A stretch of 64,000 nt of DNA. Source: Fuerstiella sp. (GTDB lineage: Bacteria > Planctomycetota > Planctomycetia > Planctomycetales > Planctomycetaceae). Within the stretch, counting starts at the first letter, position 1, and each line of letters opens with the position of its first letter. The position numbers and the translations under genes are program-made. Shown piece by piece: positions 36,826 to 45,774 of the stretch. Below the pieces are notes generated by a model that worked only from the letters and a program-made list of their open reading frames with translations, made no database searches and had not been told where the DNA came from. The stretch is taken from contig JAKVAZ010000008.1 of NCBI GenBank assembly GCA_022447225.1, positions 260,643-324,642 on the forward strand. Direction: 5' to 3'.

Positions 36826-37185
36826 GCTCAGCCCGTCAGTTTATCTCAGTTCGAAATCACAGCTGTGGATCCTTCCACTGCCGGCGAGACAGCTACCGGC
36901 AGCAAATGCCGATCCAAACACCGTTTTCCAGTGGAATTATCCGGATCACTGAGCGCAAACCACAATTATGTAATGGTTTACGTCACCTTTTGCTCCTGGG
37001 GACGCACATCGGGTGATCAGGTTTCCGATTGCAATTCCTACAAATTCCATTCGTGATTGTTGTTTCTGCACGACTGCAGAAACTGCATGTGACCGCGCAA
37101 TCACAGCGACTGCTTCAATGGTTCGGTTCAGGCAGAATCAAACATGCTTTACAGAATCCCGGGCGTCTTCGGCGCAGGTCAGACG
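36826..37185. other. 360-bp divergent region with a perfect 9-bp hairpin at 37062-37083
   Basis: Contains GTTTCTGCA-CGAC-TGCAGAAAC (37062-37083), a perfect short palindrome with a 4-base loop, between divergent genes. It could be an operator or a transcript leader hairpin; nothing else is recognised. Confidence 0.5.
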
Positions 37186-37647
37186 ATGAACATCCTGCTA
37201 ACTGTCTCAACCTCACAATTCTATTGCACAGCCGTCACCATGATTGTCATTTTACTGCTGGTGATCCTTTTCACCTGCTGGATCCTTTGGGGGCTGTTTG
37301 TCGGTGAATCGAACGACATCCGCTGGATTCGCCATTCGTGCGGCGCCGTCTTTGTACTGATGGTTGCTGTTCTGTCTCTGGGGGCAGGTTTTCTGGCTGC
37401 CCGAACAGTGGAACGTTCAACCGCCAGACGGGATACATTCACAGCACTGCAATTGATTGCTGATCGCATTGAATCCGGAGATTCTCAGTTAGTCGTCCGG
37501 AAGATTCGGGCACTCGATCATCAGGGTGACCCGGACGCAGACGCTTATGATCTGCTCAGTGAACTTCCTGAATTTGTGGCTGAACTCCGACCGAAATCAA
37601 AGTCTGCCGCAATTGCAACTGAGGGCTCTGAATCGTTGCGCCGGTGA
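37186..37647 (+). CDS. Hypothetical membrane protein with two N-terminal helices
   Basis: 153 residues from the ATG at 37186 (an upstream in-frame ATG at 37144 lacks a ribosome site). Hydrophobic helices lie at about 17-37 and 54-75, then a soluble C-terminal part with DTFTALQLIADRIESGDSQLVVRKIRALD, which looks helical, and an acidic end. No family recognised. The C-terminal cytoplasmic or periplasmic helix bundle could mediate protein contacts (inference). Confidence 0.6.
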   Translation: MNILLTVSTSQFYCTAVTMIVILLLVILFTCWILWGLFVGESNDIRWIRHSCGAVFVLMVAVLSLGAGFLAARTVERSTARRDTFTALQLIADRIESGDSQLVVRKIRALDHQGDPDADAYDLLSELPEFVAELRPKSKSAAIATEGSESLRR

Positions 37648-38154
37648 CCGCGACAGACGTCCCTGTACGGCAGACAGTCAAAGACAGCCTGACTGTGCGG
37701 CCCTGACGAACAACCAACGAAATTTCGAAATCGTCCACTGACTTTGGTGGTCCCCCTGCCACTTGATGTTCTATGAATCCGGCAGTCAGATAATCACTGT
37801 CATTGAACCAGCAGGAACCGGTACCGAGGAAGCAAGAGCTGTGGTAAAATTCATCTCGCACATAAAACCAGTGAGCTACCCGCAGTCCCGATACAGGGAT
37901 GCTCGGAGGAACACCAGACTATGTAAAAACGCCCGGGCCAGGTCGCTCTCACAGGAAAACTGCCACGTGACGCGAAAACAACAATTTACAAATCCAGATG
38001 AAGCGTTTCCTGCTGGCAGCATCCGGAACACTTTATTTCGCAGTCCTGTTGCTATTTGGCTATCCTGCGGACCCAATCACCTCAGTCGATCTGCACTCAT
38101 CACACCAGGATGATAAACTCGAACTTAGATTGTCGCCTAATCGGAAAAGCATAA
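37648..38154. other. 507-bp gap upstream of the FKBP lipoprotein gene
   Basis: ORFs exist on both strands (minus 37556-37861, plus 37763-38113, plus 37998-38231), but they overlap real genes or each other and lack ribosome sites. I see no supported gene. Confidence 0.4.
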
Positions 38155-38628
38155 ATGAAAAACCACCGTATTCAAAAACTGGCTACTGTCCTGTCTCTGG
38201 GGTTCCTGATCTCTGTTGCCGGATGCGGTAACCCGGAAACCAGTGATTCGCCTCCGTCACCTGGCCCGAGTACCGATGCGTCTCCGTCGTCCAGCCAGGT
38301 CACCACCGACAGCGGGCTCATCTACGAGATTGTGACCCAGGGAGATGGGCCCAAGCCGGGATTGTATGACACGGTTACCGTTCACTACCGCGGCACACTC
38401 ACAGACGGCACCGAGTTTGACAGTTCCTACTCCACCGGACGGCCGGCAACATTTCCGGTAAACGGAGTCATCAAAGGCTGGAACGAAGCCCTGCGGATGA
38501 TGCCAACCGGCTCGAAATGGAATCTCATCATTCCGCCAGAACTGGCCTATGGTGAGCAGGGTGCCGGAAGCAAAATCGGACCAAATGCAACGCTGAACTT
38601 CGAGGTCGAGCTGCTTAAGATTAACTGA
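38155..38628 (+). CDS. FKBP-type peptidyl-prolyl isomerase lipoprotein
   Basis: 157 residues. A lipoprotein signal with lipobox SVAGC (lipidated Cys24) is followed by a Ser/Pro-rich linker. The FKBP domain from about residue 55 has [63 protein letters not shown] and [10 protein letters not shown]. It catalyses cis-trans isomerisation of prolyl bonds in envelope proteins. Anchoring in the inner or outer membrane is expected. Confidence 0.93.
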   Translation: MKNHRIQKLATVLSLGFLISVAGCGNPETSDSPPSPGPSTDASPSSSQVTTDSGLIYEIVTQGDGPKPGLYDTVTVHYRGTLTDGTEFDSSYSTGRPATFPVNGVIKGWNEALRMMPTGSKWNLIIPPELAYGEQGAGSKIGPNATLNFEVELLKIN

Positions 38629-39270
38629 TCCTGGCCGACAGCCACTGCAACGATGACAGCATCGACGACCCGGAATCCACCTGGTGGCAGCAGCCGATAT
38701 CCTGTGGTTTTTTCCGATACGTTCAACTCGGGATTTTGCGTACTGCACCTCCCGTGATTCTTTCCCGACCGAACTGCAAGAATTGGAGACTCCGTCTGAC
38801 TCACGGTTGCCGACGGAAAGGCTGCAGACATCACCTGGCCCTGTGTCGTTTCACCTGAATCAGCGCATTTCATATCTGCATAAACTCTGCAGTGTCAGCT
38901 TTATTAATCATGGTCGGTCAATCAACGTCCTTTGTGTCAGGGTCAGGGTCAGGGTCAGGGTCAGGGTCAGGGTCAGGAGATCCTGCACGAACGTCAGTGC
39001 ACCGGAACCCATTTTCCTGAGATCACGAATCATTCGGGCTAAAAACTATTTGATCATCAAATCTATGGGTGAGCGGGTATCACAGCACACCATGCGGGTC
39101 AGTATTTATGCTCGACAGACAGACCTGCAGACGCGATCATCAGTGTTCATTCTGTGAATTCAATCTGTGAATCAGAATTGATTCCGGAGCTGCAGGAAAG
39201 ATTGCTCGTCGAGCTGTTTCCCCCATAACCGTCATGGGGAATTTGGTGTGTCGTTGTTTTTCAGCCCGCA
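38629..39270. other. 642-bp gap with a hexanucleotide repeat
   Basis: No gene is supported. A 157-codon ORF at 38684-39157 is driven by the hexanucleotide repeat (a Val-Arg run), so it is artefactual. The repeat is listed separately. Confidence 0.5.
38936..38977. repeat. (GTCAGG)7 simple-sequence repeat
   Basis: Seven perfect head-to-tail copies of GTCAGG, unusual in an otherwise non-repetitive window. It lies about 300 bases upstream of the SthA-like gene, outside any coding region. Confidence 0.93.
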
Positions 39271-40692
39271 ATGTTTCCTCCCGGGGAGTTGAGATTGAGC
39301 CGATATTCATTCGATGTTGTGGTAATCGGAACCGGTCCGGGCGGCGAGGGTGCCGCAATGCAGGCCACAAAGCTGGGCCGCCGTGTTGCTGTTGTCGAGC
39401 GACTCGACTGCATTGGCGGAAACTGCACTCATCGAGCCACAATTCCAAGCAAGGCGCTGCGATTCGCTGTTCAGCAATTAACGACGATGCATCAGACGCC
39501 GCAGGTGGATACGGAAGTGCAGTCAGAGGCTCGTTCCTTTCCCGTTCTGCGCAAGTCGGCAGCCTCTGTCATTGCACAACAGGTTCGGGTACGACAGGGA
39601 TTCTACGATCGTAACGAAGTACCGGTCTTTGGAGGTCACGCCCGGCTGACCGACGAACACACGATTGATGTGGAAGACGATCTGGGTGGTAAACGAACGA
39701 TTCAAGCCGATTCCATCGTCATCGCCACCGGTTCCCGTCCGTGGCGACCGGACAATATCGATTTTACGCATCCGCGTATCCGCGACAGCGACACGATCCT
39801 GCAGATCCCGGAAACACCGCGCAGTCTCAGTATCTACGGAGCAGGTGTCATCGGCTGCGAATATGCTTCAATCTTTCGAAACATCGGTGTGAAGGTCAAT
39901 CTGATCAATACCCGTGACCAGCTGCTTTCGTTTCTGGATGATGAAATCATTGATGCACTCAGTTACCACCTGCGTGAATGCGGGGTCATCATTCGACACG
40001 GAGAAGCGATTGGACGTGTGGAGACGGTTGAAGATGGTGTGATCACTCATCTGATCTCGGGAAAGCAGATTAAGACGGACTATCTGCTGTGGGCAGCCGG
40101 ACGTACGGGTAATACAAATGATCTGGGATTGTTTAACGTCGGTATCACGCCAAACAGTCGCGGTCAGCTGGAAGTGGATGAGCATTTTCACACCGGGACA
40201 GCAAACATTTATGCGGTGGGTGATGTGATCGGTCCCCCCGCTCTGGCCAGTGCTGCCTATGTTCAGGGACGCTATGCCGCTCATCATCTGATCAGCGGAC
40301 AATGCGATCGCGCATTAATTGCAGACATTCCCACAGGTATTTATACCAGTCCGGAAATCAGCTCGCTGGGACGCACGGAACGTGAACTGACCGAAGCGGA
40401 AATTCCGTACGAGGTCGGACATGCAACATTCCGCAGCCTCGCCCGTGCTCAGATCACCGGTCAGACGGTGGGAATGCTCAAGCTGTTGTTCCATCGCGAA
40501 ACGCTGCAGTTGCTGGGTATCCACTGTTTCGGAGCCAACGCATCCGAAATCATCCACATTGGCCAGGCCGTCATGTCTCAGCCTGGAGACAACAACACAC
40601 TTGAGTACTTCGTCAATTCCACCTTTAATTATCCCACAATGGCCGAAGCCTATCGTGTCGCTGCGCTCAACGGACTGAATCGGCTGTTCTGA
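39271..40692 (+). CDS. sthA: Soluble pyridine nucleotide transhydrogenase-like flavoprotein
   Basis: 473 residues of the class I pyridine nucleotide-disulfide oxidoreductase fold: FAD motif [18 protein letters not shown](P) motif [15 protein letters not shown] and the late FAD motif [12 protein letters not shown]. In place of the usual CxxxxC redox pair it has [16 protein letters not shown], the single-Cys pattern of SthA, which moves hydride between NADPH and NAD+. The C-terminal dimerisation domain ends [14 protein letters not shown]. The start is uncertain: ATG 39271 has no ribosome site, whereas TTG 39295 lies six bases after GGGGAG. Confidence 0.9.
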   Translation: MFPPGELRLSRYSFDVVVIGTGPGGEGAAMQATKLGRRVAVVERLDCIGGNCTHRATIPSKALRFAVQQLTTMHQTPQVDTEVQSEARSFPVLRKSAASVIAQQVRVRQGFYDRNEVPVFGGHARLTDEHTIDVEDDLGGKRTIQADSIVIATGSRPWRPDNIDFTHPRIRDSDTILQIPETPRSLSIYGAGVIGCEYASIFRNIGVKVNLINTRDQLLSFLDDEIIDALSYHLRECGVIIRHGEAIGRVETVEDGVITHLISGKQIKTDYLLWAAGRTGNTNDLGLFNVGITPNSRGQLEVDEHFHTGTANIYAVGDVIGPPALASAAYVQGRYAAHHLISGQCDRALIADIPTGIYTSPEISSLGRTERELTEAEIPYEVGHATFRSLARAQITGQTVGMLKLLFHRETLQLLGIHCFGANASEIIHIGQAVMSQPGDNNTLEYFVNSTFNYPTMAEAYRVAALNGLNRLF

Positions 40693-41124
40693 TCCCCGGC
40701 TGCCTTTTCCTGTCCGGACGGCTGCCGCGAAGTCTCGGAAAATCTGGCCTGATCTGCCTCTGTTCAGCCACTGCCGGAAAAACGGGCAATCCCGTCAGGG
40801 GAATGGCAATCAACACCGATACCGCAACTTTCTGAATAACCGGGCCTGATCGACAGATGTAACAACGGCAACGAAGAAGCCGGGCTTTCCGGCAGATTTC
40901 ATCGATCCACTCAGATTGAATGCCAGCAGTGTTGAGGATGCCACAGGATCCGTTCTAATGGGCTGACTGAGACACCTTGGAGTCCGTTACGACCATGGAA
41001 CTGTACCGAATCGCCCCTGCATCCGGTGGGAGGTTCACACAACAGGCAACAGTCGTACACGCTGACTCCACACGTGATACAGCATCCTCTGTTTACGCTG
41101 CTGTTTCAATGGAATGGAACGATT
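40693..41124. other. 432-bp gap upstream of pyrG, no gene seen
   Basis: The pyrG frame is open upstream to 41026, but that extension does not resemble the family. No attenuator-like hairpin with a pyrimidine-rich initiation region was recognised. Confidence 0.4.
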
Positions 41125-42750
41125 ATGACTCAGCATATTTTTGTGACCGGTGGCGTTGTCAGTTCACTTGGCAAAGGACTTACCTCTGCCTCCATCGGTA
41201 TGCTGCTGGAACGACGCGGGCTTACAGTCCGTATGCAAAAACTGGATCCGTATATTAACGTCGATCCAGGCACGATGAGTCCCTACCAGCACGGCGAAGT
41301 TTATGTACTGGATGACGGTTCTGAGACAGACCTGGATCTGGGACATTACGAACGTTTTACATCCAGCCCGCTGAATCGTGATTCGAACTATACCACCGGG
41401 CAGATCTATCAGACGGTGATCGAGAAAGAACGTCGAGGAGAATATCTGGGTGGCACCGTTCAGGTTGTTCCACATATCACTGATGAGATCAAACGCTGTA
41501 TCCGTAAACTCGCCTCTCCGGACGTTGATATCGTCATCACCGAACTGGGAGGAACCGTCGGTGATATTGAAGGCCTGCCGTTCCTGGAAGCAATCCGTCA
41601 GATTCCGCTTGATGTGGGGAAGGAAAACTGCCTGTTCATCCACCTGACTCTGGTGCCTTATCTGAAAGCAGCCCGCGAAGCAAAGACCAAACCTACGCAA
41701 CACAGTGTTCAACAGCTTCGTGAAATCGGAATCCAGCCTGATATTCTGATATGTCGTACAGAGCGGGCCATCGGTCGCGAACATACCGACAAGATCGCGC
41801 TATTTTGCAACGTGGAAACACGAGCTGTCATCGAAGAAATCGACAAGGAATATTCGATTTATGAAGTCCCCGTCGGCCTGGTTGAGCATCAGCTGGATGA
41901 ATTAATCGTTGAGAAACTCAACATTACCGCCGGTCCGCTGGAACTGGAAGATTACCACGACCTGGTTCACCGCATTCGGAATCCACGACACGAAGTTAAA
42001 ATCGCAGTCGTTGGTAAGTACATCGATCACCGTGACGCTTACAAATCAATTTACGAATCCCTGGATCATGCCGGGTTTCACCATTCTACTCGCATTATCG
42101 TAAAACGTATCGAATCGGAAGAGCTGGAGCGACAGGGGGCCGACGCTCTTCTTGCCGGTATTGACGGTGTCCTGGTGCCAGGCGGATTTGGGATGCGGGG
42201 CATCGAAGGCAAGATTCAGGCGGTTCAGTACGCCCGCGAAAACAACATCCCGTTTTTCGGGATTTGTCTGGGGATGCAGTGTGCTGTAGTGGAATTTGCA
42301 CGCAATGTCATGCATCTGAACGACGCCAACAGCAGTGAATTTGAACGTGATACTCAACACCCGGTCATCTGTCTGCTGGATGAACAGGAGGGCGTGGTTG
42401 CCAAGGGAGGAACCATGCGGCTTGGTGCACAACCCTGTTTGCTGGCAGAGGGATCACGGTCCGCCGAAGCGTACGGAACCGGCGAAGTGAATGAACGACA
42501 CCGACATCGTTACGAATTTAACAGCGAATATCGTGAAAAATTCATTCACGCCGGAATGACACCGGTCGGAACCAGTCCGGACGGAACATTGGTAGAAGTG
42601 GTGGAAGTACCGGATCATCCGTGGTTCGTTGCAGTACAGTATCATCCGGAATTCCGGTCACAACCCAACAGTCCGCATCCACTGTTTACCGGATTCGTGG
42701 GAGCCGCACTCAACATACGTCAGCACAGTTCCCGTCGTCTGGTCCAATAG
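41125..42750 (+). CDS. pyrG: CTP synthase
   Basis: Aminates UTP to CTP with glutamine and ATP. It has 541 residues, the family's usual size. The synthetase domain starts [27 protein letters not shown] (P-loop), then [25 protein letters not shown] and [12 protein letters not shown]. The glutamine amidotransferase domain from ~295 has PGGFGMRG, the nucleophile Cys in GICLGMQ and the His-Glu pair in YHPEF. The ATG at 41125 is chosen because it begins the conserved N-terminus. Confidence 0.98.
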   Translation: MTQHIFVTGGVVSSLGKGLTSASIGMLLERRGLTVRMQKLDPYINVDPGTMSPYQHGEVYVLDDGSETDLDLGHYERFTSSPLNRDSNYTTGQIYQTVIEKERRGEYLGGTVQVVPHITDEIKRCIRKLASPDVDIVITELGGTVGDIEGLPFLEAIRQIPLDVGKENCLFIHLTLVPYLKAAREAKTKPTQHSVQQLREIGIQPDILICRTERAIGREHTDKIALFCNVETRAVIEEIDKEYSIYEVPVGLVEHQLDELIVEKLNITAGPLELEDYHDLVHRIRNPRHEVKIAVVGKYIDHRDAYKSIYESLDHAGFHHSTRIIVKRIESEELERQGADALLAGIDGVLVPGGFGMRGIEGKIQAVQYARENNIPFFGICLGMQCAVVEFARNVMHLNDANSSEFERDTQHPVICLLDEQEGVVAKGGTMRLGAQPCLLAEGSRSAEAYGTGEVNERHRHRYEFNSEYREKFIHAGMTPVGTSPDGTLVEVVEVPDHPWFVAVQYHPEFRSQPNSPHPLFTGFVGAALNIRQHSSRRLVQ

Positions 42751-43268
42751 GATCTTTGGACGCGGATTTCTGAACGTGTTCTGATCAACTGTTCCGTCGC
42801 GCGTGCACCGGAAGGCCTGATTCGACGGCGGTGATGATGCGTGAGTCCGACCGGGACACATCAGGCTTGCCGAAAATCTTCGCAAATAGGTTTCCCGAAG
42901 AACCACATTTCGTGCGTCCACAACCCCGCAAAACGATTCACGACGTCTGCTGTCCGACGCCGTGTCTGCTGTTCTGCATCATCAAGCGGTGTCCACAGCC
43001 AGGATGATCCGTAACACCGATTTCGCTTTGTGGTGATCAACCGAATTCCGTCATTCGGACCACCGAACCATTTTGACACAACGCATACTGCATGACTGTT
43101 GTCAACGACGACTCAGACAACCGAACGCGTCCTGCTGCAGGTCCGGGCCCCAACTGCCGGGAGGCAGTTGGGGCCCGCAAATCGAATTCGTACCTGAGCT
43201 GATCCCGGTCAACACAAAGAAAATTGCGTGTGACCCAATAACATGACTCAACTCAGAGACAGGTTCTT
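42751..43268. other. 518-bp convergent gap with a strong hairpin
   Basis: Between pyrG (plus) and a small secreted protein gene (minus). A 72-codon minus ORF at 42861-43079 has no ribosome site and is left out. The hairpin at 43145-43176 is listed separately. Confidence 0.5.
43145..43176. terminator. Perfect 14-bp GC-rich hairpin between convergent genes
   Basis: GGGCCCCAACTGCC, loop GGGA, GGCAGTTGGGGCCC. No T tract on either side. It may end transcription of pyrG and, on the other strand, of the small secreted protein gene, or stabilise transcript ends. Confidence 0.6.
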
Positions 43269-43598
43269 TTAAAGGCGACCCAGGTTCTGTCTCAGAATTC
43301 TCACAGGAGGATACACACTCAACCCATAGTTGACCAATTCTACCGGATAACCCAGCACCTGATTCGGGCGAGGCATTGGAACAGTATTCAACTCATCTGG
43401 ACTTGGCATCGCGCGTGACAAATCGATTAACGGAAACGTCAGGCGGTTCAGTTCCACATTGACAACCTGTCGGGGAATAGACATCACATCTTTTAGCGGA
43501 CCAGCCTGGAACACGTCGTCCAGCAGCCCCGCCTGAAGCGAACATGACTGTGCAGCCACGCACAGCGTCACTGCGGCAGCAATCATAAAACGTTTCAT
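43269..43598 (-). CDS. Small secreted protein, function unknown
   Basis: 109 residues. The ATG at 43598 has GAGGA about nine bases upstream, better than the longer frame. Signal peptide MKRFMIAAAVTLCVAAQSCSLQAG, then a mature domain of ~85 residues (DDVFQAGPLKDVMSIPRQVV, then VELNRLTFPLIDLSRAMPSPD) with regularly spaced Pro/Leu. The sequence around the cleavage site has two cysteines but no clean lipobox. It is not a family I recognise. Export to the periplasm is expected. Confidence 0.7.
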   Translation of the reverse strand: MKRFMIAAAVTLCVAAQSCSLQAGLLDDVFQAGPLKDVMSIPRQVVNVELNRLTFPLIDLSRAMPSPDELNTVPMPRPNQVLGYPVELVNYGLSVYPPVRILRQNLGRL

Positions 43599-44003
43599 AT
43601 TTTTGGAATCCTCAACACTGGAATTGAAAAATCGAATCCACATGATTCGAGTGCGCTTAAAATCATGAACAGTCTGCAATACCTGTTAACAGACCTTTCC
43701 TGGTGCCAAAGACATCACCTGGAAAAAAGGGGCTTTCTGTTCCGTTGACAACAGTTGCAACGATTATGGCGCAGATGAATATGCCGCGATGCTCCTGATC
43801 TGGTCAGAACCTCTTACGAAAAATCTGTGCTCGCCGGAACGACGGAGTCTGCCACAGTCTGGTGTCGCCACTTGTCTGAATCAGCAGACACCTGCGTTTA
43901 ACAAAACGTCCCGGAAGCAACTACCGGCAGACCTGCAGTCACGTCCCCGCTATGGGGTGAGTTGAATGACGAATGGTGTTCGATGTGACAGGATCGAAAA
44001 CCG
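43599..44003. other. 405-bp gap, no gene seen
   Basis: Between two minus-strand genes; upstream half should carry the promoter of the small secreted protein gene. No RNA gene or repeat recognised. Confidence 0.4.
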
Positions 44004-44486
44004 TCAACCGATCGGGGATTCGGTGATTCCCTGAGAAATCGACTTCGCATCAGGACTCGCTAAGCAAGGTCCGTTGCCGCTGTCCAGATACTGCTGAATT
44101 GCGCACCTGATTTCATCGCGTACACGACGAAAAACTTTCATCTTATCTTCGTCGGTACCGCCGGCGTCTGCCGGGTCGTCAAACGGCCAGTGCAGGGTCT
44201 GCGTTGCTCCGTGAAAGACCGGACACAACTCTTTGGCGTTGTCACAAACGGTGATCACCAGATCAAATGACTGGTCCCGGAACGGATCCAGTGATTTGCT
44301 TGTGTTCCCGGAGATGTCGATGTTCAGTTCGGCAATCGCGAGAATGGCCAGACGGTGTACATACCCGGACGGCTTCGAGCCGGCCGACTCGGACTGCCAG
44401 TCATCCTTCCCAAGGTGTTCCCATAGCGCTTCAGCCATCTGAGAGCGGCAGGAATTTCCGGTGCAGAGGATCAGGACACGTTTCAT
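44004..44486 (-). CDS. arsC: Thioredoxin-coupled arsenate reductase
   Basis: Reduces arsenate to arsenite in the cytoplasm; low-molecular-weight tyrosine phosphatase fold. 160 residues. The P-loop CTGNSCRS carries Cys8, Cys13 and Arg14. The second pair lies in VITVCDNAKELCPVF (Cys81, Cys88), and DP(A) follows in HWPFDDPADA. The Cys triad plus the extra Cys matches the thioredoxin-linked type. The gene follows the aquaporin gene by nine bases, so the two are co-transcribed. The C-terminal ~25 residues are longer than usual. Confidence 0.92.
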   Translation of the reverse strand: MKRVLILCTGNSCRSQMAEALWEHLGKDDWQSESAGSKPSGYVHRLAILAIAELNIDISGNTSKSLDPFRDQSFDLVITVCDNAKELCPVFHGATQTLHWPFDDPADAGGTDEDKMKVFRRVRDEIRCAIQQYLDSGNGPCLASPDAKSISQGITESPIG

Positions 44487-44495
44487 GAAACAGTT

Positions 44496-45200
44496 TCAGG
44501 TTGATGAAGTATTTTCACAGACGGTGTCTGTGGCAGACGTATCGCCGTCACAGCAACCGGCAGGCTGCACGCAGCGGCAACCGGGTACGGCCAGCGCCGC
44601 GCCAAACACCGGCGCGGCAATGTAAATCCAGAGATGGTTCAGGTTGCCGCTGACGATTGCCGGAGCAATTGACCGTGCGGGATTCATGGAGGCGCCGCAG
44701 ATCGGTCCAGCAAACATCGCTTCCAGAGCAACCACGCCTCCGATCGCTGCCCCGGCCATGATCCCCTTCTCTTTGGCTCCGGTCGATACGTTCAGGATCA
44801 CGAACATCAGTATGAATGTGAGCACAACTTCAAAGACAAACGTCTGCCACCACGCTCCGGCCGGCAATGTCGCTCCCAGATAGGGATGATCAGGAAACAG
44901 CATTCTCAGCAGGGCACTGGCGGCCACCGCTCCGCTCAGTTGAGCGATCAAATACGGAACAACGTCACGAACGTGAAAACGATTTGTGAGGCAGAAGGCG
45001 ATTGTGACGGCCGGATTGATGTGCGCTCCCGACACGTCGCCGACTGCGTAAATCATGGCCATCACGACCAGTCCGAACGTCAGCGCAATCCCCACATGAG
45101 TGATTGTTTGCTCAGAGACATCGTTGACGATGATTGCACCGGTCCCGGCAAACACCAGACAGAATGTACCAATGGCCTCAGCTGTGTACTTCTTATTCAT
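44496..45200 (-). CDS. MIP-family aquaporin/aquaglyceroporin linked to arsC, with a Cys-rich tail
   Basis: Membrane channel of 234 residues with six helices and both NPA boxes (NPA at 62-64 in GAHINPAV, and at 173-175 in GASMNPARS). Adjacent to arsC, it is likely to release arsenite made by ArsC, as the AqpS channel does in some bacterial ars operons. The C-terminal tail (from Cys208) carries C-x-C, CC and a further Cys within 21 residues, unusual for a plain aquaporin and suggestive of thiol binding of arsenite or metal (inference). No arsR gene is seen within the window upstream. The start is ATG with GGTGAA upstream. Confidence 0.9.
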   Translation of the reverse strand: MNKKYTAEAIGTFCLVFAGTGAIIVNDVSEQTITHVGIALTFGLVVMAMIYAVGDVSGAHINPAVTIAFCLTNRFHVRDVVPYLIAQLSGAVAASALLRMLFPDHPYLGATLPAGAWWQTFVFEVVLTFILMFVILNVSTGAKEKGIMAGAAIGGVVALEAMFAGPICGASMNPARSIAPAIVSGNLNHLWIYIAAPVFGAALAVPGCRCVQPAGCCDGDTSATDTVCENTSST

Positions 45201-45774
45201 GCTTCACCGACCTGCTGCTGCGCGACAAAAATGTCTAAAACTTCGGCGATCCGCTGCCGGAACATTTAAATACGTTCGTGCTGCGTACCGTGGCAGGCAG
45301 CAGATTCGTCGTCTGGCCGGCTGATGTTACCAAAAATAACGGGCCACCTGCACAGACACGACGGTTCTGCACGACCACGTGCCACAAGGTTACACCATAC
45401 ACCGGGGCCTCACTAAGCTCATCACGGAACAACATGGATCCATAGATTCCTCATGTCAGCCCCCAAAACAATGCATACTGCTGAGCAATGGCAATGTGAC
45501 CATGATAGATCCAAAACACGATGTCAACGCAGTCTTTCGGTGCTTTACGTCCGACGTATCGCTGAGCGGTGTGAGAAGTGTCCCGGAGAAAAACGGGAGT
45601 TAGCCAATCTCTATAAAGAAAAGATGGCGCCTAAACATCCCAGGCAGGTGTCACGATGAAAGCAACGAGGACCAGCCAGATTTTCCGGACGTGGGGTGAT
45701 TCAGAAATCACCGAACCACTGCACCTTTGACCAGAGGGAACTGGCAGGTACTTGCCTTGTTCTGCTCATAAAGA
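45201..45774. other. 574-bp gap, no gene seen
   Basis: A 68-codon plus ORF (45453-45659) contains ERCEKCPGEKRELANLYKEKM and is not recognised; others overlap it. Nothing with a ribosome site. No ArsR-type gene is present here. Confidence 0.4.

Noticed and set aside
37556-37861. 101-codon minus ORF
   Set aside because: Overlaps the end of the two-helix membrane protein gene and lacks a ribosome site.
37998-38231. 77-codon ORF beginning with a signal-peptide-like MKRFLLAASGTLYFAVLLL stretch
   Set aside because: It overlaps the FKBP lipoprotein gene in another frame, has no ribosome site and its second half is not protein-like.
38684-39157. 157-codon ORF containing an alternating Val-Arg run
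   Set aside because: The run is simply the GTCAGG hexanucleotide array translated; no other support.
42861-43079. 72-codon minus ORF (WFGGPNDGIRLITTKRNRCY...) downstream of pyrG
   Set aside because: Tryptophan-rich and superficially protein-like, but GTG start without ribosome site and no known family; evidence too thin to call.
45453-45659. 68-codon ORF with CEKCPGEKRE
   Set aside because: Considered as a transposase or sulfatase tail; no motif supports either.
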